A stretch of 64,000 nt of DNA, taken from the NCBI GenBank assembly GCA_963377175.1, contig CAUJNA010002112.1, positions 717,997-781,996 of the forward strand, in the 5' to 3' direction. A program made the translations under genes and the position numbers. The DNA comes from Effrenium voratum. Its lineage: Eukaryota; Sar; Dinophyceae; Suessiales; Symbiodiniaceae. The notes under the pieces were generated by a model that saw only the letters and a program-made list of their open reading frames with translations, made no database searches and was not told the origin of the DNA. Positions 52,176 through 62,621 of this stretch are shown here, one piece after another. How positions within the stretch are numbered: the first letter of the stretch is position 1; every line of letters starts with the position of its first letter.

Positions 52176-52262
52176 GGCTCCATGACCCGAAGCAAAAATG
52201 GGTCCATGACCACTTTATTCTGGATAATGGCCCCATTTTTTCAGGGATGGAGACTCCAGGTA
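52176..52262 (+). repeat. F3 palindromic element
   Basis: AGGCTCCATGACCCGAAGC to GGATGGAGACTCCAGGTACC with GGTCCATGACCACTTTATT inside. Confidence 0.78.
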
Positions 52263-52817
52263 CCCATTGAGGAGAGAATTTACCAAACAATACTACCCAT
52301 ACAGAGAATTCACCAACTACAAATTGGGGTTGCAAAAACCAACATGCTTGAGTTGATTTTTTCAGGGCGGTACCCATTTCCTCCGCAGCCGAGTTCCCCC
52401 CCCCCCCCCGCACTCTGGTGGTCCTGTGTGTTTGCTGCGGTCACGTCCCGGGCAATGTTCGACAAATTGCCGCAGAAGCGCTGGACTCGATACATTGGGG
52501 TTAGGTTCGGTGGAAAGTAAACTACGCCAGTTGTGAATGTTCTCGGCCAATCCACGGAACTGAGCTTCCCCAGTTACTGTTGTGGGTATGACCATGCAAA
52601 ACCGAGAGGTCAACCCCCTTGCTATCTTCACTCGTTTGTGGGGTATATTCCATTTTTAGAGAGACCGAAAGGAACACACCATAAGAAGGGGTTCCTATTT
52701 ATGACACATAGCCGGGTGAAGCTTGCTGATTCATTCGCCTCATGAAGGCCAAATGAGAAATGAGCGGAGTTCTAAAACCTCTGCGTCCGGAGGGATTCGT
52801 GAGCAACTATCGATTTC

Positions 52818-52941
52818 TCTAGGGCTTGATTCCCCATTCTTTCCAGGCATCCTTCTTTCCAAAAAACCACCAAAAACCCTGGGGAAACAGCTGGTTTTTG
52901 AAAAGAACGATGGTTGAAAAGAATGGAGGATCAACCCCTAG
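52818..52941 (+). repeat. F11 palindromic element
   Basis: CTAGGGCTTGATTCCCCATTC to GAATGGAGGATCAACCCCTAG. The inner CCAGGCATCCTTCTTTCC and ACCCTGGGGAAACAGCTGGT are intact. Confidence 0.85.
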
Positions 52942-53701
52942 AATTTCAGCATGTTCCTGGAGCGTCACAATTTCAACTTAAGAATGGGTGGTTACCCCAA
53001 CTTGCCTTTTGATATGGCTAGTTTGAGGGCTCCAGGAGGCCGACCATGCGGAAAAACTATAAAACAAAACATGATATTTCCCATTCTAAATAAGAAAAGT
53101 TACCCATGCCCATTTGCGTCACAATCAAAATCAGGCGTTAAAATGGTCCACCCCGAATGTCAAAAAATTAGAAGGCGGCCGAAACTATTTTTGGTTGGGA
53201 CTGTCCCATTTTTTCACTTTCCCGGGGTTTGATTGCGACTCTGGCGGGTGTGGCTCAAAACTAAAGAGCTGAGGCAAACCGCAGGTTCTTGTCTTTGGCT
53301 CCATTTGCCTTTTGGTGCCATTTTGAAGTACATTTTCTTTGAGCAGCCTTTTGGGGGCCATGAACATCCGCAACTATTTGTCATTGGGATTGTCCCAATT
53401 TCTTCACTTCCCCGCGGTTTGAGTGTGACTCAAATTTCGGGGGCCATGGAGATTTGAGCGTGACCCATTTTTCGAAGCATGGCCGGGCAGAGTTCAAACC
53501 GAGCCTGGCGCTGAGGCGGGGACTCGTTTGTTTTTTTATTCTTCTTCTTTTGTTTTAAAGATAACATGTTTTATTCCTCTTTTCTTTGTTTTTAACAAGT
53601 AGCTACGGCAGACACGGCGGGATGAACACGGATCCACCCCCAGCAAGGGCCGCTCGATCGCTCGACGCGGCGGCGCTGGGGGCGCTCCAAGACGCTCGCG
53701 C

Positions 53702-53743
53702 CTTGTTGGACTCCAGGGCGGCCTCCAGCGCGGAGAAGGGCAC
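53702..53743 (-). CDS. 42-nt exon (VPFSALEAALESNK)
   Basis: The acceptor is CAGTCGGGAG|G and the donor TCCAACAAG|GC. Fourteen codons, thirteen ending in G or C, read VPFSALEAALESNK. The frame is open beyond both ends within one of the most GC-rich blocks in the window (53600-53790). It reaches a TAG after FIPPCLP, so it could also be a terminal exon. The plus strand reads DAAALGALQDARALLDSRAA, less favoured by codon bias. Unknown family. Confidence 0.5.
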
Positions 53744-54749
53744 CTCCCGACTGACGAGCTCGTCTTATGGTCGAAGAGGGCGCGGCTGGGTTTAGGTCCG
53801 CCCTCTTGGAGGAGGGTCCTCGTCCACTAAACCCGCCCGAAACGCCCAAAATACATGGCAATGTAACAAATTTTGTAAGGGTGTGTAGGTTTTTCAGTAG
53901 AGAGAGGCTAGAATCAAGGTACCAACTTCTTTTTTCGCTGTAGTCTTTCGAAAGGTCCGCGCCTTTAAGGAGGAGGTCCCTTTTTTCAGCAAGGGACTCC
54001 CTTCCTCTCCTGTAAGGAGGAAGGAGGCGGGCCATGTTTTCCTCCAGTAGATAGGCACTTTTTTCAGGACATCTATTTTAGGGGAACCCCCCCAAAAAAG
54101 TTGGTCGAAGGGCACTACTGGGGGACCTAGTTAAGGAGGAGGTCCTTTTCAGCAAGGGACTCCGTCTTTCAGGAGGAAGGAGGCGAGACATTTTTGCCCT
54201 GCATGGGTGGGTTTCCGAAAGAACTACATACCCATTGAAGAAAAGTTGGATTTCACCAACCATGTAGTTTTGGGCTGGTCCATCCGAGCCAAAGGAAGCG
54301 GTCCTTTCCCCTGCATGGGTGCCTGGAACAAAAGAACATCCCGGGAAAAACACATTTGGCGCATTTTGGGTGGACCCGAAAGAACTACCCTATAAAAAAA
54401 GAAGAAGTTGGATTTCACCAATCATAGTTTTGGGGTGCAAGAACCCATTTTGTTTAATTGGAATTGTGTGGGAATCCTTTAGTGGGGGGGTGGTCCAAGG
54501 AGAATGGTTCCCTAAGGCTCCCAAAAAGGCTCACAGAGGCTCTCTAAGGAACCCTAAGGAACCGCAAGGTACAATACCCACCCCCCCTTAGAAATTCTTA
54601 TAACTTTTGGTTTCTCGGGGAAAACATGCAAAACCTGGGAGTAAACAAAATAACCACACGCAAACAGGGCCGAAATGACCCCAAAAGACCTCACACCCTA
54701 GGGAAACTTGGAGAATTTGCCAAAGCAAATTATTGAAGCACTGCCCATG
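53744..54749 (+). other. Repeat-rich stretch with two decayed F1 copies
   Basis: F1-like sequence at 53893-53960 (GTAGAGAGAGGCTAGAATCA, TTCGCTGTAGTC) and 54041-54130. AGGAGGTCC..TTTTCAGCAAGGGACTCC occurs twice (53970-54015 and 54133-54185), on either side of the second F1. This indicates an insertion into, or duplication of, that flank. Confidence 0.6.
54041..54130 (+). mobile_element. F1 element, internally deleted
   Basis: CCTCCAGTAGATAGGCACTT to CACTACTGGGGGACCTAG, about 90 bp. Confidence 0.78.
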
Positions 54750-54877
54750 CTCTGGATGGACAAAATCCATTCTGCACCACTTAAGAAGCCCAACGGAATG
54801 ATGCCATTCCGCAGTAACCACCCAACAAACGTTACGGTTTCAACCAGGTGCGAGACTCGCGGATTTCGTCCATCAGG
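54750..54877 (+). repeat. F6 palindromic element
   Basis: CTCTGGATGGACAAAATCCA to GCGGATTTCGTCCATCAGG. Confidence 0.78.
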
Positions 54878-54962
54878 AAATGTTCCCTCGGTCGGCTAAA
54901 AGGTCTAGGGGACCCTGGAGACCTAAGTGCCTTAAAGGACCTGGGAATTGAAGTGGTAGAGT

Positions 54963-55104
54963 AATGTTGACCCAGGATCTAAGTAGAACCCGTTCCATTA
55001 GGGGGGTGAAAACCCCTCCAAAAGTGGTCTGAATCCAACCACTAAAAGGGGACACCCCCCGATCAAAAGCAACCAGGGGTTCTGCTTAATCCGGGGTTAA
55101 CATT
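54963..55104 (+). repeat. F7 palindromic element
   Basis: AATGTTGACCCAGGATCTAA to TAATCCGGGGTTAACATT with a longer central insertion than other copies. Confidence 0.83.
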
Positions 55105-55699
55105 AAATTTGGTAAACCACCAATCCAAACACCAAAGCAACAGCCACCAATTGGGGGCAAGCTGATTCAAGGTTCAATGCAAGCCGAAATGGGAACTGAC
55201 AATCCATGCTGGGGTCCAAGTCCCTTCAACACATACGCTATCAACATGTGTCAAAAAGGGCGTCAGAAATGCCCAGGTCCATCTTCAACCTATCTTCCTG
55301 GGTTTTAGTGGTGGTAACTGAACCCCAGGGCCTTTTTTTGACTCGGGCTGTTCATTCCAATGCTTCCAGACCTCCCACTTTGTGAATAACCCGGGTTTTT
55401 TTTTCTCACTGGCTGAGTGGATGGCCCAAAAAAATCAAACTTTATATTTGCCACTAAAATTGTCGTCCCAAAAAGTTTAAAGTTCATGAACTCAGGAAGT
55501 GAGTTTTACTGTGGGATGATTGCGAACACTATTTCAGGCTTGAACAAAGTGGGAAAAGATGTGGGTTGCTCAATATGCCTCTCTCTAAATGATGGGGAAT
55601 TTGTCCCATGTGGTGACAGTCGTCTTGTTTGTTGTTTTTGGGTAACTGAACCCCAGGGCTGAGGGTCATACGGTCATGGGTCAAAAGCCAAAGCCCGTA

Positions 55700-55865
55700 C
55701 CCCCAGTGAACATCCGATTCAATCCAACCACTAATGGGATCCCATTGGTTTGGACCCAGAGCCATTTGTTTCCCAAAGAGGTGCTAAAATAGGTTCTAAA
55801 ATGGGTGGTGAATTCACCCACCCCAAAATGGGATCCCAAAACGGTTTTGACCCACAGCCGCATGA
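55700..55865 (+). repeat. F5 element, compound
   Basis: CCCCAGTGAACATCCGATTC, then two copies of the 'gggatcccattggttttgacccacagcc' part with GGGTGGTGAATTCACCCACC between them. Confidence 0.78.
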
Positions 55866-55910
55866 GTTTCAATGGGAATGGGGTTGGTGGGCATAAATCC
55901 CCATGTAACA

Positions 55911-56025
55911 CATGGCTGTGGCTCAAAAAACCGGTACCAAAATGGGTTGCCCTGGTAAGTGGAACCATGGACCAAGACCTGCGTTTTGCCCCTCCTGCTC
56001 AATTTTGATTGCCACACCCACATGT
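55911..56025 (+). repeat. F8 palindromic element
   Basis: CATGGCTGTGGCTCAAAAAA to GATTGCCACACCCACATG. The core GGGTTGCCCTGGTAAGTGGA is as in 8188-8287. Confidence 0.83.
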
Positions 56026-56098
56026 AAATGATAGTCTACCATGCAGTCCCCCAAGCCCTCGAGCCCTCGAGCCCTCTAGCCCTCGGGCCGGGATCCGC

Positions 56099-56160
56099 CT
56101 GCAGGACGAGTGTGGGGCACGCCGCGTGCGCGGAAGCGTGCCACTGTGGCCGACCGCAGC
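56099..56160 (-). CDS. 62-nt exon candidate (LRSATVARFRARGVPHTRPA)
   Basis: It is bounded by GCCAGCGAG|G and CGTCCTGCAG|GC. The reading G + LRSATVARFRARGVPHTRPA is basic. Another frame (AAVGHSGTLPRTRRAPHSSC) is open too. A tandem CCTCGAGC repeat follows on the 3' side (56055-56085). Unknown family. Confidence 0.4.
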
Positions 56161-56706
56161 CTCGCTGGCTTCCCGGACCCGGACCCAACGACCCGGAAAG
56201 CTCCGGGGATTTGCCTCATTCTGGGACTGTTTGAAGGGAAGTTTGAGGGGGCGGAAAGTTCTTGGGTTCCATTGGCGGTTTGGAGGTGTTCCCAAGTGGT
56301 TTCCCATTTGCCCAACCCCCCAACACAATCCAAAGCACCAAAATCACGATGCTTCAGCTGCCACACTCGGCCCAAGACTGACCCTTTGCAAAAGGTTTGC
56401 TGAGAACTTTCTCCACATTTCCAGGTATGGGAGTGGGAGCTTTGGCATTTTCAAAGGAAAAAGTGTTCCCTTGGTTTCGGAGCTATGGGGTGCCAATGCA
56501 AGCTAGGCAGCTAGGCACTGTATACCCCCAAAGAAGTTGTTCTTCTCACCATACCTCCAAACCTCCCATGCCCTTCAGCTCAAAATGTGCTGCTTAACTC
56601 CTACGTCAGTGGGTTAAACATCTGGACCCTCAAAATTCCAACTAAAAGAATGCGGCAAGTTGCAACCCAAAATTATGATTCATTGGCGAAGGTCCAACAT
56701 GTTTAT

Positions 56707-56825
56707 CTGGGCTGCCCTCAGATCCCCCGCCAACAGTTTAACTTTTAGTGGGCTAAATGGAAAACCCACTAAACACCAAAAGGGCTAAAAGGCCAAGGAA
56801 CCGGATGACTGGGAGCCACCAAGTT
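56707..56825 (+). repeat. F4 element, near consensus
   Basis: GGGCTGCCCTCAGATCCCCC, AACAGTTTAACTTTTAGTGG, AAGGAACCGGATGACTGGGA. Confidence 0.82.
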
Positions 56826-56943
56826 CTGGGTAGTTCTTTCGGGTTCAGGCACGGGCTTGGACACTTGTGGCTTGGCTCCCCCAACAAATTTTAATCTTCT
56901 GGAACCCTTGACTAAATATGGAACAAATCAAAGAGAACCTCTA

Positions 56944-57055
56944 CTAGGTTGTCCAGTAGAGAGGTTAGAATATGGGTACCCTTTTTTCTGTAGTCTATTT
57001 TAGTAGGGGAACCCTCCCCCCAAAAAGGGTAAACGGGCACTAGTGGGGGGCCTAG
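56944..57055 (+). mobile_element. F1 element, complete
   Basis: CTAGGTTGTCCAGTAGAGAG to CTAGTGGGGGGCCTAG. Confidence 0.83.
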
Positions 57056-57599
57056 TCTAGTTGATCGGTATTCTAAAACGAGTTCCCTGAATTGGTCCAG
57101 GTATTCATGAACAGTTTTTGTTGTTCAATGGGGTCAACATTGAACATCCACCTGGACCCTCCCAATTCCCACTGAAACACGGAAACTGTTGCAACCAAAC
57201 ATTATGGTCCGTTCGTGAATGTTCCCCCTTTTTATGGGTGGTTCTTTCGGGTTCAGGCACCCAAACAGCTTGGAATTCGGGCCCTTTGGCCCAACAGAAA
57301 AAAGGCTAACCTTGATTAAATATGGACCAAATCCACCAAAAGCTCCAGAAAAGTCGTTTTTTTGGGCCCACGTGAGGCACAATCAGAACCCGGTACTAAA
57401 ATGGCCTACCAAGAACCATGCTTCAAGAATTAAGAAAGCGGATATCCGCAGCTATTTATGGCCAGGGGATTGTCCCTTACCAACCTTCGGGTGTTGAGGA
57501 CGTGGCCCACGTGGGGCCAAAAAGGTTCACCTTTTGGAACCTTGAAACAAAATATGGACCAAATCCACCAGAAGCTCCAAAAATGTCGGGGGTTTGGCC

Positions 57600-57713
57600 C
57601 TAGGTCCTCTCGGTTAGAATAAGGCTACCCTTTTTTGAAGTCTATTTTAGTAGGAGAACCCGAACCCTCCAAAAAAAAGAAACGGTGAAAGGGCGCCTAG
57701 CTGGGGGACCTAG
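57600..57713 (+). mobile_element. F1 element
   Basis: CTAGGTCCTCTCGGTTAGAA to TAGCTGGGGGACCTAG. The sequence 57056-57110 after the previous copy (TCTAGTTGAT.GGTATTCTAAA) is repeated after this one (57714-57775). The F1 plus its 3' flank is therefore a segmental duplicate about 660 bp apart. Confidence 0.83.
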
Positions 57714-57779
57714 TCTAGTTGATTGATATTCTAAAACAAGCTCCCCTGAATTGGTCCAGGTATTCATAAACAGGGGTTT

Positions 57780-57900
57780 ATTGATATGGGGTCCAAAAAA
57801 CTAATAATAGTAATATTATTATTTATTGAACAAATACATAATAAATAATAATATAGTAATACTAAAAATACATAAATAAAAGAAGAAGAAGAAGAAAAAA
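57780..57900 (+). repeat. AT-rich tract with AAG run
   Basis: TAATAATAGTAATATTATTA-type sequence and (GAA)n at 57881-57896. This is the most AT-rich block in the window. Confidence 0.85.
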
Positions 57901-57974
57901 CGCTTTGCCCATCCGAGGGGCTGCAGTAGGCCCCGAACTCCGTGGCCCCCAGCAGGGCGCCCCGGGTCAAACAC

Positions 57975-58031
57975 CTCACCCGCACGTCGATCTCCTCCTC
58001 GAAGGCGAAGGCGTCGCCCTTCTGGCCGTTC
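57975..58031 (-). CDS. Exon core, unknown protein (GDAFAFEEEIDVRVR)
   Basis: The open frame 57907-58068 has almost exclusively G/C third positions: DVPDGPFKWASEPRNGQKGD, AFAFEEEIDVRVRCLTRGAL, LGATEFGAYCSPSDGQS. It is the most convincing coding signal by codon use in the right half. CCGAG|G at 58032 and GGTGAG|GT at 57974 bracket the core given here, but the bias continues on both sides. The true exon may be the whole 160 nt. A short hairpin with splice-like ends lies directly upstream. The family is not recognised. Confidence 0.6.
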
Positions 58032-58072
58032 CTCGGCTCACTGGCCCACTTGAAGGGGCCATCGGGTACGTC

Positions 58073-58135
58073 AGGTAAGTGGTTAGTAAGCCAGGTGAGA
58101 GAACCCACATAACCTGACTTACTAACCACTTACTA
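58073..58135 (-). repeat. Hairpin with GTAAGT-bearing arms
   Basis: AGGTAAGTGGTTAGTAAG at 58073-58090 pairs with CTTACTAACCACTTACT at 58118-58134 around a 27-bp loop. The arms contain a perfect 5' splice consensus (GTAAGT) in one sense and a branch-point-like TACTAAC in the other. It sits just upstream of a strongly coding block. Confidence 0.75.
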
Positions 58136-58711
58136 AGTACAATGCCCCTTTAAGCAGTTCGGAGGGCGCGCGCTGAACCAGGGCGGTCTTTTTGCCACCT
58201 GCGCGAAAATGGGCGAACCCCTCAAAAAAAAGAATCCTTCACAAAGGGGTCGATCATTTTTCCACAGGTGGCAAAAAGACCCCCCCTGCTCTGAACTTGG
58301 GGGGAGGGGGGGGGGGAGGTGCGATGTTGGGCTTTCTGAATGGGGGCCAAGAGTTGGGGGTTCCTTCGAGAGTTACTCGGCTGCTGTCGAAGTACCAATG
58401 GGTATCCATGAAAATCCGGGTAATTCTATAAAGGTGGTGCTCCTTTAGAATGCCCTTTGACACCAAACAAATATTCCCTCAAAATAACAAACTGCGCAAA
58501 GTTGCCAGTGATTCACATCAGGCCTTAACTCGGTTGCGCCACCTGCTCCCCTGCTAAAAGTGACTAACTTTGAGTGGTGTAATTCGGACACCCATTTGGC
58601 AAAAAGTAAAAGTCCTAACATCCCTTGGCAAAATGCACCAAAGAGTTGATGGGGCTCTATGTATGGGGCGGAAGCGCCTGGACCCAATCAACATCTTTCA
58701 ACTTTGAACTG

Positions 58712-58830
58712 AGCTGTCCTAACTGATCCCCTGCTAAAGGTTTAACTTTTATTGGGCTAAATGGAAACCCCCACCAAACACTAAAAAGCTAAACAGTTGA
58801 GGAACCGGACGGCTGGGAGCCACCAAGTAA
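58712..58830 (+). repeat. F4 element
   Basis: GAGCTGTCCTAACTGATCCC, AGGTTTAACTTTTATTGGGC, GAACCGGACGGCTGGGAGCC. Confidence 0.8.
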
Positions 58831-60020
58831 AATGAAACTACGTAGCTTCCCCACTTAGATGTGTCTTGTTTGGAGGTACCTGGACCCAAAAGAACCCACC
58901 AAAAAGGGTGGGGATTTCGCCAATTGCAGAACTTTGGGTTGCAATAACCCAGCGTTAAGCTGGAATGTCGAGTCAGGTTGCGCGTTGTTTTTTGGCTCTA
59001 AATGGGTGTGGATCCTCCAAATTCCAACAAAAAAAAGGGTTGTTGCCCCATGATGTTGCGGGAAATAAACAAGTTTAAAAGTTGGAAGTGCGGGAAATAG
59101 GTTTTCCTTTTGGTTCCCTATCACCAGCCCCAATAAAGAGGACCAAAATTTCCATGTCCATGAGGGAAACATCTAAATGCGTGTGCCGTTTTACCCGAAA
59201 GAGCTACCCACAAAAATTGGAAAATTGCAAGTTGCATGATGCTTGGTTGCCACGAACCGGTTTTAAGTTGGAATTTCGGGTCAGGTTGAGCCCAAATGAG
59301 ATGAGTTTCTTTCTGGCTTCCCTTTCACCAAACCCAAAAAGGGTACCAACTCCACCAAAACAAAAAACAGACCAACCACCTTGACCCAATGTTATTTTTC
59401 CAACCAAAAAAGGCTGCCATTGCCTGTCCCAAATGATGGAGTTGGTGAGTACAACTTTTGTATGGGTATAGCTTGAGGGTTCAGTGTTTTTTGTGTAAGG
59501 TTACAGTAGATCGCCCCCAAAATGGTGGGTTCCCATTTACCCACAAGAACTCGGTGTGCAAACCGACTAAATGATACCTGAGATTGGCGTCTCCAGGGTG
59601 TTCGATTCGATTCGCCAAGTAAGTTGGAACGGCAACCCAGGGAACCACCGCACGCTTGACTCGGCCGAACAAATCCAAACCACCGAACCCTGCAGCTCCA
59701 CTTGCCCTAAAAAAGAAAAAAGCCTTGGGGACCCAAACTCAGGGGCTTTAAAGGGAAGCAAAAGGAAACCCCACCCATTTGGGGGGGACCCCACAAGAGG
59801 ACACACCCAATTCAATGATGAAACTTCTTAAACAGTGGCAGTTTTCTGAACCATTGCCTTGATGGTGGTAACTGAACCGCAGGGTCAAAATAGAAACAAA
59901 GAAACCTGGTAAAAGGTTGTTTCCCAAGCAAGCTCCAAACATGGATCCTCTTCCTGAACCCTTCTACCCAAAAATAATCCTCAATAGGGGAAACCCCTTG
60001 GTTTAGCAAGGCAAATGGAT

Positions 60021-60108
60021 GGGAGTCTCATCCAAAACGAACATGGGGTTACTCAAAAGAACGGGGTCATGACCCCATGCGTTCAAGGGTTGGAAGAAGA
60101 CTCCAACC
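60021..60108 (+). repeat. F3 element, diverged
   Basis: GGGAGTCTCATCCAAAACG to GGGTTGGAAGAAGACTCCAACC with GGGGTCATGACCCC at the centre. Confidence 0.7.
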
Positions 60109-60727
60109 TCCAAAATTGGCCCTTAAGGAAGAAAAGGGGATCCCCCAAGAGTCACATGGGGGCATGTCGTTTTGATGCTTGGTACTCCGTTTGGGCTTGG
60201 TTTAAGGGAAACCGCGAATTGTGCGGGATCCCCAAGTTGTGTTGACAAAAACAGGGTGCCCTGCATGTCTCCCCAAGAGTAGTTTAACCAGTCGTTGCAA
60301 CCAAAAAAAAAACACACGGATCCAGCGAGCTTCCTCTGGCGTCATGTTTCCAGGGGGAAATCTCGGCTTCTCCCGGGGGCTGTTGGGGCAGCACGTCCCT
60401 TGAGGCTCGGTGCGCTTTCCGTGGTTGGTTCAAAAGGAAGCTCCAAAGGAACGGAGGACCCGAACATGGCGAGGTCTGTGTTGCCTTGGGAAACCCCTTT
60501 TTCAACCACCCGAAGGGGGTCCCCCCCCAACAAAAAAGGGGAGGTTTTTAAAATAGCGGTTTTTTGTTGGGTGGCTTTCTTGTTGGGTAGAAACAACTCT
60601 TTTTGGGGCTGCCCTGTTGTTGCTTGTCGCCGTGCAAAAACACATGATACGAAGCCCTAGTACATTGGACTGATATCTATGGTGTGGTCCTCATTGTGGC
60701 TCAAATTGCCAAAGCCGGCAGTGCAGC

Positions 60728-60828
60728 CTTTCTACCGGGCAAGTCTGTACCGTGGGCCTTTATGAAAGGGTGGGGCTCCAGCGCATATATTTGCTCGAAA
60801 AAGGATCCATTGATTCTACGTTCCCTTC
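60728..60828 (-). CDS. Exon candidate (FFEQIYALEPHPFIKAHGTD)
   Basis: The acceptor is CATTTAGAG|G and the donor GGTAGAAAG|GC. It starts with GA completing a codon, then RERRINGS and FFEQIYALEPHPFIKAHGTD, LPGRK. Its start phase fits the end of exon 62622-62685. Codon bias is only moderate in the 5' half. The plus strand (KAGSAAFLPGKSVPWAFMKG) is open too. Confidence 0.42.
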
Positions 60829-61120
60829 CTCTAAATGACGAAGTCCCTTTTTTTGCACCACCTAAGAACCATGCATGGTTTTTCAACCATTGTTTGTTTG
60901 ATATACTTGCACAGGATTCAATTCATTCCAGGGTTTCCTGGGGGCGCGGGGGGGAAGGGTTTCGCGACCATCCACAGTTCGGCCATGGTCTCCATTCTGC
61001 GCTTCGAACGAGGTCCACTTGGCCTGTTGGTTTCCTCTATCCACGTCCCTGGACCTGGTGTCCCACCGAAAGACGATTCGAGTCGGCGAAGCCCCACAAT
61101 TGGCTGGGGCGAATTCAAAA

Positions 61121-61222
61121 AGCCGGCTAACCCAAAATGGGTTGCCCGATCGGTAAGTGGAAACATGGAAACCCAAACCTGCGGAGCCAGCCCCTCCTGT
61201 TTAATTTTGAGCCACACCTAAT
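61121..61222 (+). repeat. F8 element
   Basis: AACCCAAAATGGGTTGCCCG, GGTAAGTGGAAACATGGAAA and TTAATTTTGAGCCACACC. Confidence 0.75.
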
Positions 61223-61461
61223 TGAGAAGCCATGATTAGGAAGTTGGAGTGGGAAATGGAGCCTCGAAATTTCCTTACTGATAAATGGGCCATTACCCCA
61301 AAATATGGTTAATTGGTGAATTCCAAATCTTATATGGGTAGTTCTTTCACGTTCAGGTCGCCTACTCGGTTCTATCTCAAAACCCACGCAGTGATTCCAC
61401 TTCCCTTGGGAACCAACTCCCTGGCGAAATCTGGGCAACTGGGCCATGAAGTGATTCTTGG

Positions 61462-61666
61462 CTAGGTCCTCCAGTAGAGAGGATAGAATAAGGCTACCAG
61501 CTTTTTCCTGTAGTCTATATTGTAGGGGAAGCCTCCCCCAAACCTCTCAAGTTTTTTCGGTGTTGGCCAGAATGCCGCAAAACTAGGTGTGTGCAAAAAC
61601 CCAACGCTCACAGGGTCCCTCCCCCAAAAAAGAAACGGCAAAAGGGCAATTGCTGGGGGGACCTAG
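61462..61666 (+). mobile_element. F1 element carrying an internal insertion
   Basis: The left half CTAGGTCCTCCAGTAGAGAG to AGGGGAAGCCTCCCCCAAAC is followed by about 75 bp of foreign sequence. The F1 then resumes at GGGTCCCTCCCCCAAAAAAG and ends GGGGACCTAG. The stretch CTCCCCCAAA is present on both sides of the insert. Confidence 0.78.
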
Positions 61667-61687
61667 TGGGGATCAAAGCTGGGCCCG

Positions 61688-61795
61688 TTTTCAGGTCTGC
61701 TAATTCTTTGACTTGCGGGCTGAATGGAAACCAGCACTAAACCAGAAACAGGTCACGAGCTGAGGCAGCGGATGGCTCGGAAGCACCAAGAGAAA
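61688..61795 (+). repeat. F4 element, diverged
   Basis: TTTTCAGGTCTGCTAATTCT, GGCTGAATGGAAACCAGCAC and GCGGATGGCTCGGAAGCACC. Confidence 0.62.
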
Positions 61796-61934
61796 TGGCT
61801 TGCAAAAGCCGCCGGAAAAACTCATATGTTCAGTAGCGAAATTATTGTTTCCCTTTAAAATCCACCGGGGCTTTAATGAACACATACTCATTGCAGCAAA
61901 TGCAAAAGACCACGTTAATTTGAAAAATGGAGAG

Positions 61935-62030
61935 CGCCGAGGCTCAGATGGTGCCGTGGCAGCTTGTAGGCCAAGGCCTCACCCCAAACGATCGGACGGG
62001 CCAAAGGGATCTAATCTGCAAGACATGCCA
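61935..62030 (-). CDS. Exon candidate (PIVWGEALAYKLPRHHLS)
   Basis: The minus strand reads IPLARPIVWGEALAYKLPRH, HLSLGAL with good codon bias. Acceptors TTGCAGATTAG|A or GGGTGAG|G are available, but no AG|G donor follows. Only the coding bias supports it. Confidence 0.35.
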
Positions 62031-62054
62031 AACGTGAACCTTGCGATCGGTTTG

Positions 62055-62195
62055 ATAGGCAGGGAATCAGAATTGCAATGATCCCACAGGAAAAGAAACA
62101 TCCCACTGGTAGCTTCCTTTATTCGGGAATCCCCAAAACCGGTTCATTCCCAACACACGGGGGTCCGGTCCTTCCCTAGCTATCGCACCAGCAAT
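62055..62195 (+). repeat. F10 element
   Basis: GATAGGCAGGGAATCAGAAT to CCTTCCCTAGCTATCGCACC with GGAATCCCCAAAACCGGTTC inside. Confidence 0.7.
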
Positions 62196-62270
62196 AACTT
62201 GGAGGTGTCTTCGAGGGGACCCACCATATTGCGTTCCTTTGGTAACGGGGTACTTTCAAAAACGACAATC

Positions 62271-62531
62271 TCACTTGTTGCATGCATCTTGATAATCAGC
62301 TAACATGGCTGGACCGGGAACCATGAAACGGGTGTCTGTTTTTTCTAGTGGTTGAAAGGGAGCATGACGAAAAATCGAACAGGCAAATGCATAACACCAT
62401 ACGTAAGTTGAGTCCGGAAATGCCCCGAAGCAGCGTGGGACTTGCTCGCAACCATTTATGTGATAGAGGAACTTGCAAATGACAAATTGTGCATCTAAAG
62501 GGTGCGAGTCTCGTGTGTCGAAGTGGGACAC
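62271..62531 (-). CDS. Unassigned ORF
   Basis: This 86-residue open frame includes HPLDAQFVICKFLYHINGCE and QVPRCFGAFPDSTYVWCYAF. It has no GC bias at third positions and no clear splice borders. Another frame is open too. Confidence 0.25.
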   Translation of the reverse strand: MSHFDTRDSHPLDAQFVICKFLYHINGCEQVPRCFGAFPDSTYVWCYAFACSIFRHAPFQPLEKTDTRFMVPGPAMLADYQDACNK

Positions 62532-62621
62532 CCCTCATTCCCACAACTCTACCCCAAGAACCTAAAAACATATTAAGTTCAGTTTAAACCAACTAAGGCC
62601 TTATTGAACCACAAGCAAAAC

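Larger units (their letters stand above)
58140..60727 (+). other. 2.6-kb stretch without a supportable gene
   Basis: It holds an F4 pair (58550-58640 partial and 58712-58830), F2-like elements near 58878-58985 and 59185-59290, a decayed F3 (60021-60108) and a GC-rich block at 60330-60480. The last reads HRASRDVLPQQPPGEAEISP on the minus strand but lacks a good donor. Confidence 0.45.

Noticed and set aside
57930..58072. Plus-strand exon ending ACGTCAG|GTAAGT
   Set aside because: The minus strand has far stronger third-position bias over the same bases, and the GTAAGT lies in a hairpin arm that can give it in either sense.
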